Positions 23,484-35,189 of a stretch of 64,000 nucleotides of DNA are shown here, in pieces. The translations under genes and the position numbers were made by a program. The stretch lies in the NCBI GenBank assembly GCA_021442155.1, contig CM038221.1:145381601-145445600 (forward strand), read 5' to 3'. A model generated the notes under the pieces. It worked only from the letters and a program-made list of their open reading frames with translations. It was not told the DNA's origin and searched no databases. The DNA comes from Cymbidium sinense (taxonomy: Eukaryota > Streptophyta > Magnoliopsida > Asparagales > Orchidaceae). Position 1 is the stretch's first letter; every line of letters begins with the position of its first letter.

Positions 23484-26400
23484 AACAAATCATGTTTGAA
23501 AATAATCATTAATAAAAAGAACAAAAATATGATTCCATTCATCAAATCTTCTCTTCTTTCAAAGCGTTGTTTGCTTATCTTGTGAATCCCATGACGTGTC
23601 TAGGTAGGTAAGAGTCCCCTATCCCTCTTTCATAACACAAATACAATCTCCCATGCTATTAATGTAAGAGAACCCAGAGGCATCCTATTTGATTAGCAAC
23701 TAAGTTAGAGAGAACCCAGCATCCTTTCTTAGTGGAATCTTTGCCATCCGTGTCACCATTTCATCAAACTAGTGTGTTTAAGGTAGGTGTAAACCCCCGA
23801 GGCATCATATTCCTTTGGCACATGCACAAAAAGAAACACAAATCTTTGCTCAACTATTTTGATGTGGGAGCAAGCCCTGTGCACTCACTCATTAGCCACT
23901 CTAGTTGGCCCATACTACCTCTAAGTATGTCACCCTAGTGGTCATTTGTTGAGGATGTGAGTCTCTTTCTTCCTAACTTGATCATTGCAAACCAACCTTG
24001 TTAGTATGGTAGCTTCACCCACCGAAGCTACCTCATGATTGACTTTATTTAAAAAGATGTGAGTCCCCATGTTTTCTTCTTGAACTAGCCATCATGCTCT
24101 CACTAGGTCAAGTATATTTGAGGTTTAGGATAAGTCTCCTAGGGGCTCCTTCCTTCTTGACTACTTTTGAGTTGATATAAGTCCCCTAGTGGCATTCACT
24201 CAGTAGTCTCCCTAGGTCAAATAGCACCTATCGAGCCCAAGATAGACTATCCCAGCAATCATTTTTGCTATAAGAGGATGTGAGTCCCCGAGCTTTCTTC
24301 CTAGATTGATTGTTGCAAATTGATGGGCACCTTAGGTTGGTTGATGTTCACTATGCTGACAGTGACACACCCGGTGGATGTACCATTCTTGACAGATATG
24401 AGTCCCCATGCTTTCTCCTTGAGTTGGACACCGAATACCTATTAGATATATGACTAGCCATGTCAACTTCTCCAAGATGTTGTATTAAGCCCTTAGTGGC
24501 CCCATCCCCTATGGACACTCTATTTGGATCACATCCTTTGCGACCCCAATTAGACACTACTCGGGTTACTTTTGGATTGGATAGTTTCCCTCTCACCCCA
24601 TGGTTGGAGAATTTATTCAACAGATGTGTGGATTCTCCTTGGTTCAAATCTGATAGTCTAGGGATATAAGCTCCTTTTTAGTTTGATCCCTAAAAAACTA
24701 ATAAGGTCCATGATAAAATAAACTAAACAAACAAAACAAAATAAACAAAAATTAATTCTCTTATGGATTAAGAATTCAAGCCCCCAAAATGCCCCTTTTC
24801 CCAAGCAAGCATCCTATCTTAGGCAATGTCGCCAGAACTCCTATAGAATTGTCCGACCACCTGTTGAGATAAACTCTGGTACTCAAGTCACCCAGGTCGT
24901 TCAATCTATTTTTTGCAAGTTACCAAATCATTCTCGCTGAAGATGTAAGACTATGATGCATTCTTTCTAGCATGATTATCATAAACCAACGGCAGCCTAG
25001 TCGAAGATTTGTTGCCCAAAGTAACCATCACCCCAATGGTCTTTCTAATGAAAGATGTGAGCCCCCAGCTTTCTTCCTTGAATTGATCATCAAACCTAAA
25101 GGCACTCCTTGGTTGGATAGTTCTCCCATGGTTAGATGTACTCTTTGGTTCAAGAAACTGAGATAGGTCTAGGCTTCTATAAGCTCCTCCTCAGTCTGAT
25201 CCATTGCAAACTAATGAAACCCATCAAAATAAATAAAACTAAAAATGAAAATCAATCTTGACTATCCTTGAGCTGATTTAAGTCCCCCAGTGGCATTCAC
25301 TCAATTGACAGTCCTAAGTTAGGTTCGATTTGTTTTCCAAAATAGCCGATCACCCCAGTGGCTCCTTATTTCTAAAAGATGTGAGTCCCCAAGCTTTCTT
25401 CTTAAGACCCATTGCAAACCAAAGGCACCCTTTAGCTGGATAGTTCACCCATCACTAGAAGCTACTCCCTTGGTTCAAATCTGATAGGTCTAGCCCCATA
25501 AGATCCCCACCATCCATCACAAACCAATGGAATCCATCAAAATAAACAAAACTAAAAATGAAAATCAATTTTGACTATCCTTGAGCTGATTGAAGACCCC
25601 CAAAGCATTCACTCAATAGTCAAGTCGTTGATTTATTTCCCAAAGTAATATCACCCCGGTTCCTTGTTTCTAGAAGATGTGAGTCCCCATGCTTTCTTCT
25701 TAAGACTTGGCCACAAAACCAAAGGCACCCTTTGGTTGGATAGTTCTCCCATCTGGCCGGTAGACTACTCTTGGTTCAAGAAATCAGATAAGTCTAGGCT
25801 GATATAAGCTCCTTCTAAGTTTTATCCATCGCAAACCAACAGAATCCATCAAAATAAACAAAACTAAAAAAATGAAATTAATCTTTAACTATTCTTGAGC
25901 TGATTTAAGTCCCCTAGTGGCATTCACTCAATAGCCCCTAGTCGATTTGTTGCCAGTAACCCCACCCTGGTTCCTTATTTCTGATGTGAGTCACGCTTTC
26001 TTCTATAACTAGCCATTGAAACCAAAGGCACCCCTTTGGTTGGATAGTCCTACCTTGTGGTTGGTAGAATACTCCCTTTGGATTGGTAAATCTGAGTTAA
26101 GTTTAGGCCTCCATGGCCCCTATTCAGTACAGTTCATAGCAAACGAATGGAATCCATCATAATCTAAAAAAAACAAATCTAAAAATGAAATTAATCTTGA
26201 CTATCTTTGATTTGATCTAAGTCCCCAACATTCACTCAATCTCTAGTTGGGTTCAATATGTTGTCTCAATATCCCAAAGAATGGTCTCTTACTGAGGATG
26301 TAAGTCTGCTTTCTTCTTAATACAAACATGCACCTCTTGGTTGGTCCTACATGTTTAGTAGACTACCCCTTTGGATTGGTAACTGAATCTTAGCCCTGGG

Positions 26401-26765
26401 TTCTACTCACAGATCCATCACAAACTTATAGGGTTCATCTCAAAATCCAAATCTAAAAATTGAAACAAATGAAACCCCTTCCCTAGTGGAAATTTCTCCT
26501 CAGTGAGACCTCAAATCAAATCAAATAACTCATCCCCTTTGTGGATGATTTGAACCAACTTCCCTAGTGAAGGTTCACACCCTATCTCTTAGTGGATTCC
26601 TCCCCTCTCTTATGTCCTTGACATAAGTAAATCCACATTACACTAAGCTTTGGATTCTTTCTACACCTTGGGTTAAACATAGATTATTTCTATTAGTGCT
26701 TGTGATCTTTTGGTGTTGTTGATCTCAACAATATGTGGTGTTCCACACCACACCTATTGTGCCCT
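23484..26765 (+). other. 3' untranslated region of element B with repeats
   Basis: About 3.3 kb between the pol stop and the 3' LTR. It starts with three or four imperfect copies of a module reading 'taggtgtaagag...cccctagtggcatcctat' (23600-23850), then text built on 'gatgtgagtccccaagctttctt' and 'gtggcattcactcaatag', which becomes a tandem array from about 25054. The last 300 bp (26460-26765) has 'tccctagtggatt' motifs and 'tcttatgtccttgacataagt', an inverted repeat. No polypurine tract is visible before TGTTGACC; the last bases are 'cctattgtgccct'. All ORFs here look accidental. Confidence 0.7.
25054..26450 (+). repeat. ~310-bp tandem repeats in 3' region of element B
   Basis: Units begin at GATGTGAG-like markers at 25054, 25378, 25676, 25983 and 26297 (spacing 324, 298, 307, 314). 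Each holds 'ctttcttct', 'aaaggcacc', 'ttggttggatagt', 'ccatcaaaataaacaaaact', 'ttgactatccttgagctgat' and 'ggcattcactcaat'. Copies are increasingly eroded toward the LTR. Confidence 0.8.
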
Positions 26766-27090
26766 TGTTGACCTCATTTTAGAATGAGCTCTCAACCCCA
26801 TCTTAAGACATAGGACTTCACTTAGACTTTAAGAGTTTTAATCACAAGACACATCTAGTGATTAGGTACACTCAACCTAGCCCTAGACTTAGAAGAGAAC
26901 CATGGAATAGGTCATGCCTTGGTGTAGGAAAATTTGCCTACCCTTAGCTTGAACCATTTGTCACCTTCCTTCTTTCAAGTCAAACTCCAAATCAATCTTA
27001 TTTGATTTTTCTCTAAACTCAAATCAACTCCATGTGATTGAAATCCAAGATTGAAATCTATGAATGAAATCCCTACGCCAAATCCTTCTT

Positions 27091-27790
27091 AAGTCCTTAA
27101 TTTTCTCTTAAGGACTTAGCCAAAATCATGATCAAAACCAAATCAAATCCTTGAGATTTTCTCATAATTCATTTATATTCTCATTTATATTTCATATATA
27201 AATGAAATATAAATTCAAACCAACCAAACTAAACTCAAAAATTAAAATCATTTCATGAAATTTTCCTAAGTCCTTTAAGTTTTCCCTCATGGACTTAGCC
27301 AAAATCAAATCTAAATCAATTCAAATTCATGATTTTCATAACCATTTATATTCTCATTTATATTCATATATAAATGAAATATAAATATAAATCAATCAAA
27401 TCAAATCTCAAATCAAATTCCAAATCTAAAATTTTCCTAAGTCCTTAAATTCTCTTCATGGACTTAGCCAAAATCATGATCAAATCAATTCAAATCTTGA
27501 AATTTTCTCATAATCATTTTATATTCTCATTTATATTCACATATATAAATGAAATATAAATATAAATCAAATCAAATTCAAAATTCAAGCTTCAAACACC
27601 AAAATTTCCTAAGTCCTTAAATTCCTTTAATGGACTTAGCTAAATCATGATCAAATCACTTCAAATCCTTGAAATTTTCATGATCCATTTATATTCTCAT
27701 TTATATTCACATATATAAATGAAATATAAATTCAAACAATCAAAACCAATTCCAAAATCAAACTCAAATCCACTCAAAATCCAACCTAAG
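27091..27790 (+). repeat. ~173-bp tandem repeats in the LTR (3' LTR of B)
   Basis: AAGTCCTT at 27091, 27268, 27439 and 27611 (spacing 177, 171, 172), then a variant 'aagccttt' near 27788. Units share GGACTTAGC and the ATTTATATT/AATATAAAT inverted pair. Confidence 0.82.
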
Positions 27791-28380
27791 CCTTTCAGTC
27801 AAAAAATCTTGAACTTAGCTAAATCAACTTCAAATCAAGCCAAACTCTTGATTTTCCTTCATGATTCAATCAACCCTACAATCATGATTCCATATATAAA
27901 TACAAACTTCAATCACCAAATCAAAATCCAATTCAAAATCAAACCCCAAATCTCTTCATATTCTTCCTTTGAATATGAAATTGTCAAATGAATCAAAACC
28001 CATTTGACTTCAAACCACTTGCAAATGGATTTATATTTCAATCATAAGTCCATATACAAGTTCAATCAAACTCAAATCAAGCTTTGACCAAGCCATTTGA
28101 CCCACTTAGGCTCACTTGACCCAAAGTGACCTAAAGTACCCTTATGAGCCAAATTCTAATCCTAACCAAATTGATTGAATCAAACTCACCTATATCTCAT
28201 CATGATCAACAATCATCATGGGCTGATCAATCAATCAAATTGGGTCAAACCAAGTCAAACCTATAAGTCAACACTTAGCCAAAATGAAACCCAATTTAGC
28301 CAAAATCCACCATAGGCCAAATTGATTGAAACCATTGATCTAAGTTCATTCATGAACTATGTTTGAACCTGCCAAGTCAA

Positions 28381-28920
28381 CATTTGAGCCTAACCTATCC
28401 CAATTGGCCACTTGACCCAAGTTGACCCAACTTGACCTAAAAAAGTTAAAATGTGTCAAAACTTGATCTAAGCCAAATTGATTGAAACCAATGGGTCAAG
28501 TTCATTCCAAATCACTTGTTGAACTTGACCAAAGCCTCACTTGGCCAACTAGACCTAACCTAGCCCAATTGACCTTGAACCCAACTTGACCTAAAGGGGT
28601 CATGTTGAGCCAAATTCAAACTTAACCAAAATTGATTGGAAATAAAGATACCAATCCACTCCATATGACTAACCAAACCTAAACCTCTCATGACCTAGCT
28701 CAAATAGGTCAAATGGGTCAAATTGGTCAACTTGACCCATTTGACCTAAATGAAGTCATATGAGCCAAATTCAAAACTAAACCGAATTGAATCAAACCAA
28801 AGCCACCAAAAAATTTCAAATGGTCATATGAACTGACCCAACCCTTGGTTTGACCAATTTGACCAATTGGTCAACTTGACCCAAGTTGACCCATTTTGAC
28901 CTAAATGGGTCAACATGAGC
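28381..28920 (+). promoter_or_regulatory. TTGACC-rich (W-box-like) segment of the LTR
   Basis: By direct count this 540-bp stretch has 13 TTGACC and 7 GTCAA on the plus strand, often as mirror pairs such as GGTCAACTTGACCCAAGTTGACC. TTGAC(C/T) is the core W-box bound by plant WRKY factors (established knowledge). That these copies bind WRKY proteins is only inference. Matching segments: 9570-10640, 21020-21790, 38540-39620, 63010-63850 on plus; 1900-2730, 53930-54620, 59400-60300 on minus. Confidence 0.55.
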
Positions 28921-29331
28921 CAAACCATCAAATGAACCCAAATCCAATGAAACTTTTCTCCACATACCCAACATATTCAAATTCAAAAAATTAGCAAAAT
29001 GACCATTCTACCCTAGCCATAGAACAAATTATTGGTCTAATCCATAGGTAATTTGGTCAAGCCCTCTTCATATCAACTTGATACCTTCCTAATAGGTCAA
29101 GTGGAGAGTGGTGCAATTTAATGGGTTTGGGTCAAATGGACCCAAGGCAAACTAACAACTCAAATTGGCCAATTTGAAAACCTCCACTTGATTTGAAGCA
29201 CATGGGAGGTTACCAATCCACTCTAGAGCTCAAACCGACCATGTGCCAACTTCAAACATCCCAAATAACCCCTTCCATATGGTCAATTGGATCAAAATGG
29301 CAACTCAAGCTTCGACCGTCTGATTGTCATA

Positions 29332-29350
29332 GGGGGAGATATACTCCCCC
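29332..29350. repeat. Conserved LTR palindrome GGGGGAG-ATATA-CTCCCCC (copy B)
   Basis: Same 19 bases as in LTR A, C and J, preceded in each by 'gaccRtctgattg'-like text. Confidence 0.85.
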
Positions 29351-32300
29351 TAATTTCATTTGAATTCAACGCCCTCATTATCGATTGAGTCCTAGAGAGT
29401 GTTAAGATCCATCAGAGAGCATTCCTAAGATTCCTAGGAGGGAATTGAAATCAAGCTTTCTCAATTTTTCATCCTTTTAAAATAGGGGACCTCAACTCAT
29501 TTCCTAACTTCTTCCACACTACATTCTACTACAATTGCCTTTGCACACTCCCTCAGAGGATCAAATCAAGCATTCTAGGTTCCAAATCAACCCCAAGGCT
29601 TGAAACTTTCAATAGGGCTTCATCTCCACTAAACGAAGCTACCTCATTGAACTTGAGCCCCAGTGAGGTATGAAATTTTTTGACCACTAGGCTTAGGAGA
29701 TGTTGGTCCTTTATGAAATAAATTATTAAGGCATGAGAATTCTATTATTGGATAGGCTTGTCATTGGCATAAGATGGTGTGGCTAAAGTTTTATTCTAAT
29801 CTGAGCTCAATCGAGCTCGGATCTTCCCTTAGATCATGTATGGTCTCCATTGATCCTCAAGGAAGAATTGGGGTAATCCCGGCCATGCATCCGAGTGTTT
29901 TGGATGAACGGCCAAGATTAAACACATGTTTTATAAATCATTTATCTCTTTTAAAACCACAGGGTGATCCTTGACCGTTCAATCCTTGATCGAATGGAAG
30001 GGATCAAACTGCATCCCGCCACCACACCACCTCTATGATGTGATGTTTAAGTAACCCCCTCATAGGGCGATGCATGTAAAACATGTAACCACCACATGTG
30101 TGTTGTGAGCTAAAGGATTAGTTAGGAATTTAATTAATTTTAATTAATCCCCTAAGCTTCAAAAATTCATATCTCCCTCAATAAAAATCAAAAAATTAAG
30201 AGTAAATTTCAATGGAAATATAATTTAATCTAGAATATTCTAAAAATGTTTTTAATGGATTTTGAATTATATTTTTCTTTGCTTTTGGGTTTTAATAGAA
30301 ATTTTATTTTGCTAATTATCCCTTAATTAATCCTCTGATTAATCCTAAACTTCTTTAGTATGTTTTGGGATGACTCCCTAATTTTCTTGGGATTTATTGC
30401 TTAATTGGGAGAATTGCAAATGTATTTCCTAATTACTCTTAATGTAATTAAGATAATGTGGTGTTTTAATCCTTATTAAGGTTGATTATGGTTAGATCTA
30501 GTGAATAGGAGGCTTAGGGAATAATTTTGGGGTATTTCCCTAAGCTATTCCTAAACCCCTTTTCTTTCCTTAATCCTCCCTTAATTAAGGGTTAATTCAT
30601 TAATTACTCTCCTAATTAATTTCTAAAAATTCTAAAACCTTTGAGAACTTAATTAATCTACTTTGGGTAGATGCTTAGGTGTTCAAGAGCCTTAGTTTAA
30701 TTAAAAAAATCAAAACCCAACTCATGTGTGAGGGGTGTTTTGAAATTACTTAAGTTAAACCCCTTAGCTTAATTAATCATGAGCCAAATTAAATTAGCCC
30801 TTTTCTTCCTAGGTGCATTGCAAATTTAAATTCCTTGTGAGTTTTATGTCATCTCATTGGCTCATAATTACTTGGTTAACTATGGTGTAGGTAAGGGTTA
30901 ATTAACTTGTTTAATTCATACCTTAACCTAAAAAGATTTAAAATGATTCTAATCGTCTAAAAATTAAACAAAAATGTCAAACACATGTGAAAATGGGTTA
31001 GGAACAGCAAACTCAACCCACATTTTTAAAAGTAAAATCAAATTCAAAATCAAACAAAAATCACATTTAATAAACTTCGATTTATTTTAAGCTTTCTTAT
31101 TTCATAAGATTATCTTTATGATTTAATTAATGAATGTGTTTACATGCTTTCATTCTTTAACATGTTTTTTGTATGTCATGTGGTTGCATCCATATTTTTC
31201 AAAATTCAAATTTAAAATAAAATGTTTACTTTATGTCAAATTTGCATGTGTTGGCTAAAGTAAGAATATGAGCTATTATCACTATTAAATCCAAATTATT
31301 TTCAAAATATATGAATTAATTATCAAAATTGAAAGTGTGCTACTTATATTTTAATTATAATCTTGCATGTGAGTAAGATATAAAGAGGTGCTTAGTATAA
31401 GTTTTCCTTCTCTTCTCTTTTAGTATAGTTTTGAATAAGATTTGGTTAGATGTATGATTCATTTGAAAAGAACCTAACACTTAGCTAATTCCATATCCTA
31501 TTCATTCCTAGACTATTACTTAAAAAGGGTACCTATTCTTTCACATATAAATTGCATAAACAAAATGAATCAATTAACACAACTTTTGCATTCTTTCTTT
31601 TTCCATTCATTTCTTTTGTACACATTATTTGTATTTAAGGAAAGAGGTATATTAGTCTGGACAACACCGAGGTTGTGAGGCTTTAAGTATCCCAAAGTAG
31701 GTCTTGTACCTTACACATCTGGTCAACAATGGTACTGTACTCACTTATGCCTTTCTTACTTTCATGTGTGCATGTGAAAATTGGATAAGAAATTCCATTT
31801 CTACTTAATGAAAATCATACATCTTAAACTTCCAAATTTCCTTAAATGAATTACTTAGCATGTATCATAAAGTGTGTTAAATATTCTCATTTTATGTATA
31901 GATATGCTTAGGACTCATTCATATGCATGTTATACATGTTGGGAATGAATTTGGTTCACTTTATTTAATCTTCAAATGCTTTCTTTTTGAATAGGTTTGT
32001 TTAGAGTTTATCTAAACTTAGGATTAATTAAAACATATAATCAAAATAAAACATGAGAATCTACTTAGAAATTACTTAGGTTTGGGAAGGAAGTTCTCTT
32101 CTCTTTCCCTTTATAACTTAGTAATTAATTAGGATTCACTTAAACCTAATCAAAACATGAAATAAAATCAACCCAAAATCACTTAAATGAACCCCCCCTC
32201 CCTCTCAAAGTTGAATATGCTTCACACTTAGAAAATTCTAACTTAAAGCCATAGCTAAGCATACCACACAAACCTTCAAAGCACATACATTAGGCTAAGT

Positions 32301-32763
32301 CACCACTTCTAGCTTTAGGTTAGGGTGGTGCATGGTTTGATGTTTTTTTTATTTTATGATATATGTTTTGGACCAGATGTTAAGATGTATGCTCATAGAA
32401 TGAATGGTAGGGTGATCTTAGTCTAACCATTCTTTTTTATAGGAGATTATGCTTAAGGGGTGCTGTAATAAATAAAAATATAAATGCTTTTACTTGCAGG
32501 TGTTATACCCCTAAGCATAATCCAATAGACTAGGTGGACTTAGTCACCCATGTGTGGGGTGATAAGTCCAATATACATGCTTGGGATTTTGTGGTTTGTT
32601 TAGCTAACCTTTATTTTGCAGGTGTTAGCTAGATTTACTTTTCTTTTTTATATAAATTTTGCAATTAGGATTTTGGAATGATTGTTATGGGATTAGGATG
32701 AGCATTGGTCATAAGATTTCATCTTATGCACCATGTGAAGCCTTGGAGCATCCACCTTCTATT

Positions 32764-32826
32764 CAAAAGAAAGAAGAAAGAAGAAAGAAGAAGAAAAGAA
32801 GAAAAAAGAAGAAGAAGAATGAAGAA
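32764..32826 (+). repeat. GAA-rich purine tract in the LTR
   Basis: A nearly pure purine run of AAGAAAGAAG units, followed by 'gaagaccccataacaatga'. Shorter or diverged forms lie at 43480-43520 (C) and, as CTT-rich text, at 49800-49880 (E) and 4800-4835 (G). Confidence 0.8.
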
Positions 32827-34317
32827 ATTTGAAGACCCCATAACAATGAATTCCTTGCTTAATTATAATTCAATTCATTTGTAATTTGGTTGTATAAGGG
32901 TAGAGCTCACTAATTTATTTTAGGTTTGTTGGTGCGACCATAAATGGCCTCTTATTCTTTTTGTGATTAGCTTTATAAATTGATTGATGATTTGTTTAGC
33001 TTTTGCATTAAGTGGCATCTTTTCCTAGTTTCTTCCTTGCTTTATGTATGGCTGTGGATTAGGATTAGAAAGAAAAATAAATCTTTTACCAAATCTAACA
33101 ACTCAAAACTAAAAATAAAGAGCTCATAACCTCACCTAAAGCTTAGGATTAAAATCAAAATAAAAGAATTAGCAACCCCTTATCTGGATGAGTATTTCTT
33201 TTATAATATCATGCACAAATGCATCTTGCTTCACTCTTGATTGAAAACTTACCTTTCACGATTTGGAGCCAATAACATTTCTCATGCATTAAGCATCAAT
33301 CCTCAAAATGATTGTCCAAAATTAAAATAAAATGAAATTTGAATTGCATTATATTTAGGTCATTTTGAAGCATGTCCTTACATGATCTAGTCTCTTTAGA
33401 GTGATTTTTGGACTTAGTCTCTTCTAAATAAATAACAACCTAGCTATCTTGCATATGACTTGCCTACATGTATTTAAATTTAGGAGGAGTTAGTTGGTGG
33501 GATTGTAAGTCCAAGTGTGGTTTGTCCGCTCTTGAGGAGGCAAACAAAATACCCATTTTTGCCTTAGATTTAGGTTGTACTTTCGGCCCTCTCCAAAGCT
33601 CCTTAGATTTAGGTTCTGAGGTTGCTTCTCCCCTTTCTGGACCATAAGCTTAAATCCTCAACTCTTAGGCATTTCTATAATCTTGTGTTATGGAATCTTA
33701 AGTCCTAAATTTCTAATGAAAAATGCAACTCAAACAAATTAAATCAATTTCAAAAATATAAAGCCCAATCATATGATAGTTTGAGATGCTCGCTAGGTTT
33801 CTTAGCATCATGAACATCTCCTACTTATCTTTCTTTTGGCTTTGATAATAACTCCCTCTCTTTGATCAATTTGATCTTCAAAAATGAACCAATCGATTGA
33901 TAGTCCTTTCCTATTGAAATCTTTGAAGACAACGATCATTTACTTTAATCGAGAGTATTCCTAAGGGATCTCATCCCTTAAGATGTAATTAACTATGGGG
34001 GCTTGCCCCTGTAGGGAACTTAATGAACCCAGTTTAAAATAAACTCTGCTTTACTTTTCGATGTAAAGTAGAGAAAGAATCTCTGGTACATATGTAGACT
34101 CATTGTCCTTAGGAGTCCTTATTGAGGTGATTAGGTCCATTAAAGGGTAGTGACTTCTATCTCTCAAGATAGTATACTATTCCTTCATGATGTACCTGAT
34201 CACCTAAATAAGCATATCTATGGATCTGCATGGCATCCTAACCAACAGGCATAATATTTCTATTTTCATTTATCCTTTTCAAAAAGGATTGATGAAGGTG
34301 GGAATATTTTCACCACA

Positions 34318-35165
34318 TCGAACTACATACCAATGGGCCTTGACTCAGATCTTCAATGAACTCATCCATCATCAGGTTGAGTGCTACATTGATGATCTAG
34401 TAGTCAAGAGCAGAGAAAAGGAAGACCACCACTTTGACTTGAGAGTAATTTTTGAATGGTTAAGATAATATAACCTCAAAATGAATCCTTTGAAGTGTGC
34501 ATTTAGAGTAGCTTCAGAGAAAGCTGAGGAATAGAAATAGATCCTGAAAAGATTAAAACTATCTTAGAAATTTCACCTCCTAAAAGCTTGACACAACTCA
34601 TACCATTCCAAGGATGGTTGGCATATCTAACATGCTTTATTTCCAACCTATTACGGAGATACAAGCCATTTTTAGCACTTATCAAAAAGGATGCCAAGTT
34701 CAAGTGGGATGACAAGTGTCAGCATGCCTTTGAAGACATCAAGCAATATTTGGTGAACGCCGGTTCAAGCCCCTATCAGGCATCATTCTCTACACTCTGC
34801 ATTGGATGACTCTCTGGCCATTAGCCCAAGCCAATGATGAAAGGAAGGAGAACGCACTCTACTACCTCAGCCATCATCTGATTTCTACTGAAGTAAACTA
34901 TCCACCTATTGAGAAACATTGCTTAGCTTTAATCTTTGCTTCACAAAAGTTATAGCACTATATGCTTTCTCATAAGATGAACTTGATCTCCAGAACCAAT
35001 CCACTACATTATCTCATGACACAGCCAATTTTATCCAGATGTTTGGCACGATGGTCTATGATTCTCTCATAATTTAATATCATATTTGTACCCCTTCGTG
35101 TGGTAAAAGGACAAGCACTAGCAAATTTCTTAGCGACACCCACTTCGTTGATTCTCGCTTAGTGG
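34318..35165 (+). pseudogene. pol: Reverse transcriptase C-terminal half and first RNase H, element A
   Basis: Directly after the inserted LTR the text resumes TYQWALTQIFNELIHHQVE, then YIDDLVVKS with the catalytic Asp pair (about 34395), exactly the RT part missing at 19442. It continues with FQGWLAYLTCFISNL, KPFLALIKKDAKFKWDDKCQHAFEDIK (34600-34740), the RT thumb/connection text. The first RNase H follows: LALIFASQKL preceded by ENALYYLSHHL and VNYPPIEKHCLA (about 34850-34950), then RCLARWSMILS near 35040. Stops (for example after RVIFEWLR and at 'KL*HYML') and frameshifts break it. RNase H degrades template RNA during cDNA synthesis. Confidence 0.82.
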
Positions 35166-35189
35166 ATCTCACGATGAACAAATCATGAA

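Larger units (their letters stand above)
26766..34317 (+). mobile_element. 3' LTR of element B: reference giant LTR, 7552 bp
   Basis: Uninterrupted LTR from TGTTGACCTCATTTTAG to TTTTCACCACA. Order of parts (LTR position): 'cttagacttt' start; AAGTCCTT tandem repeats (0.3-1.0 kb); TTGACC-rich segment (1.3-2.2 kb); GGGGGAG/CTCCCCC palindrome at 29332 (2.57 kb); 'gagctcaatcgagctcgga' (3.0 kb); former GC-rich block at 30005-30110; AT-rich stretch; 'taggtcttgtacctt' (4.9 kb); a GAA-rich purine tract at 32764-32826 (6.0 kb); terminal part with 'gtgattaggtccatt'. It joins RT text of element A directly at 34318. An LTR this long is exceptional; Ogre-type LTRs of about 5-6 kb are the nearest I know of. 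No genes. Confidence 0.85.
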
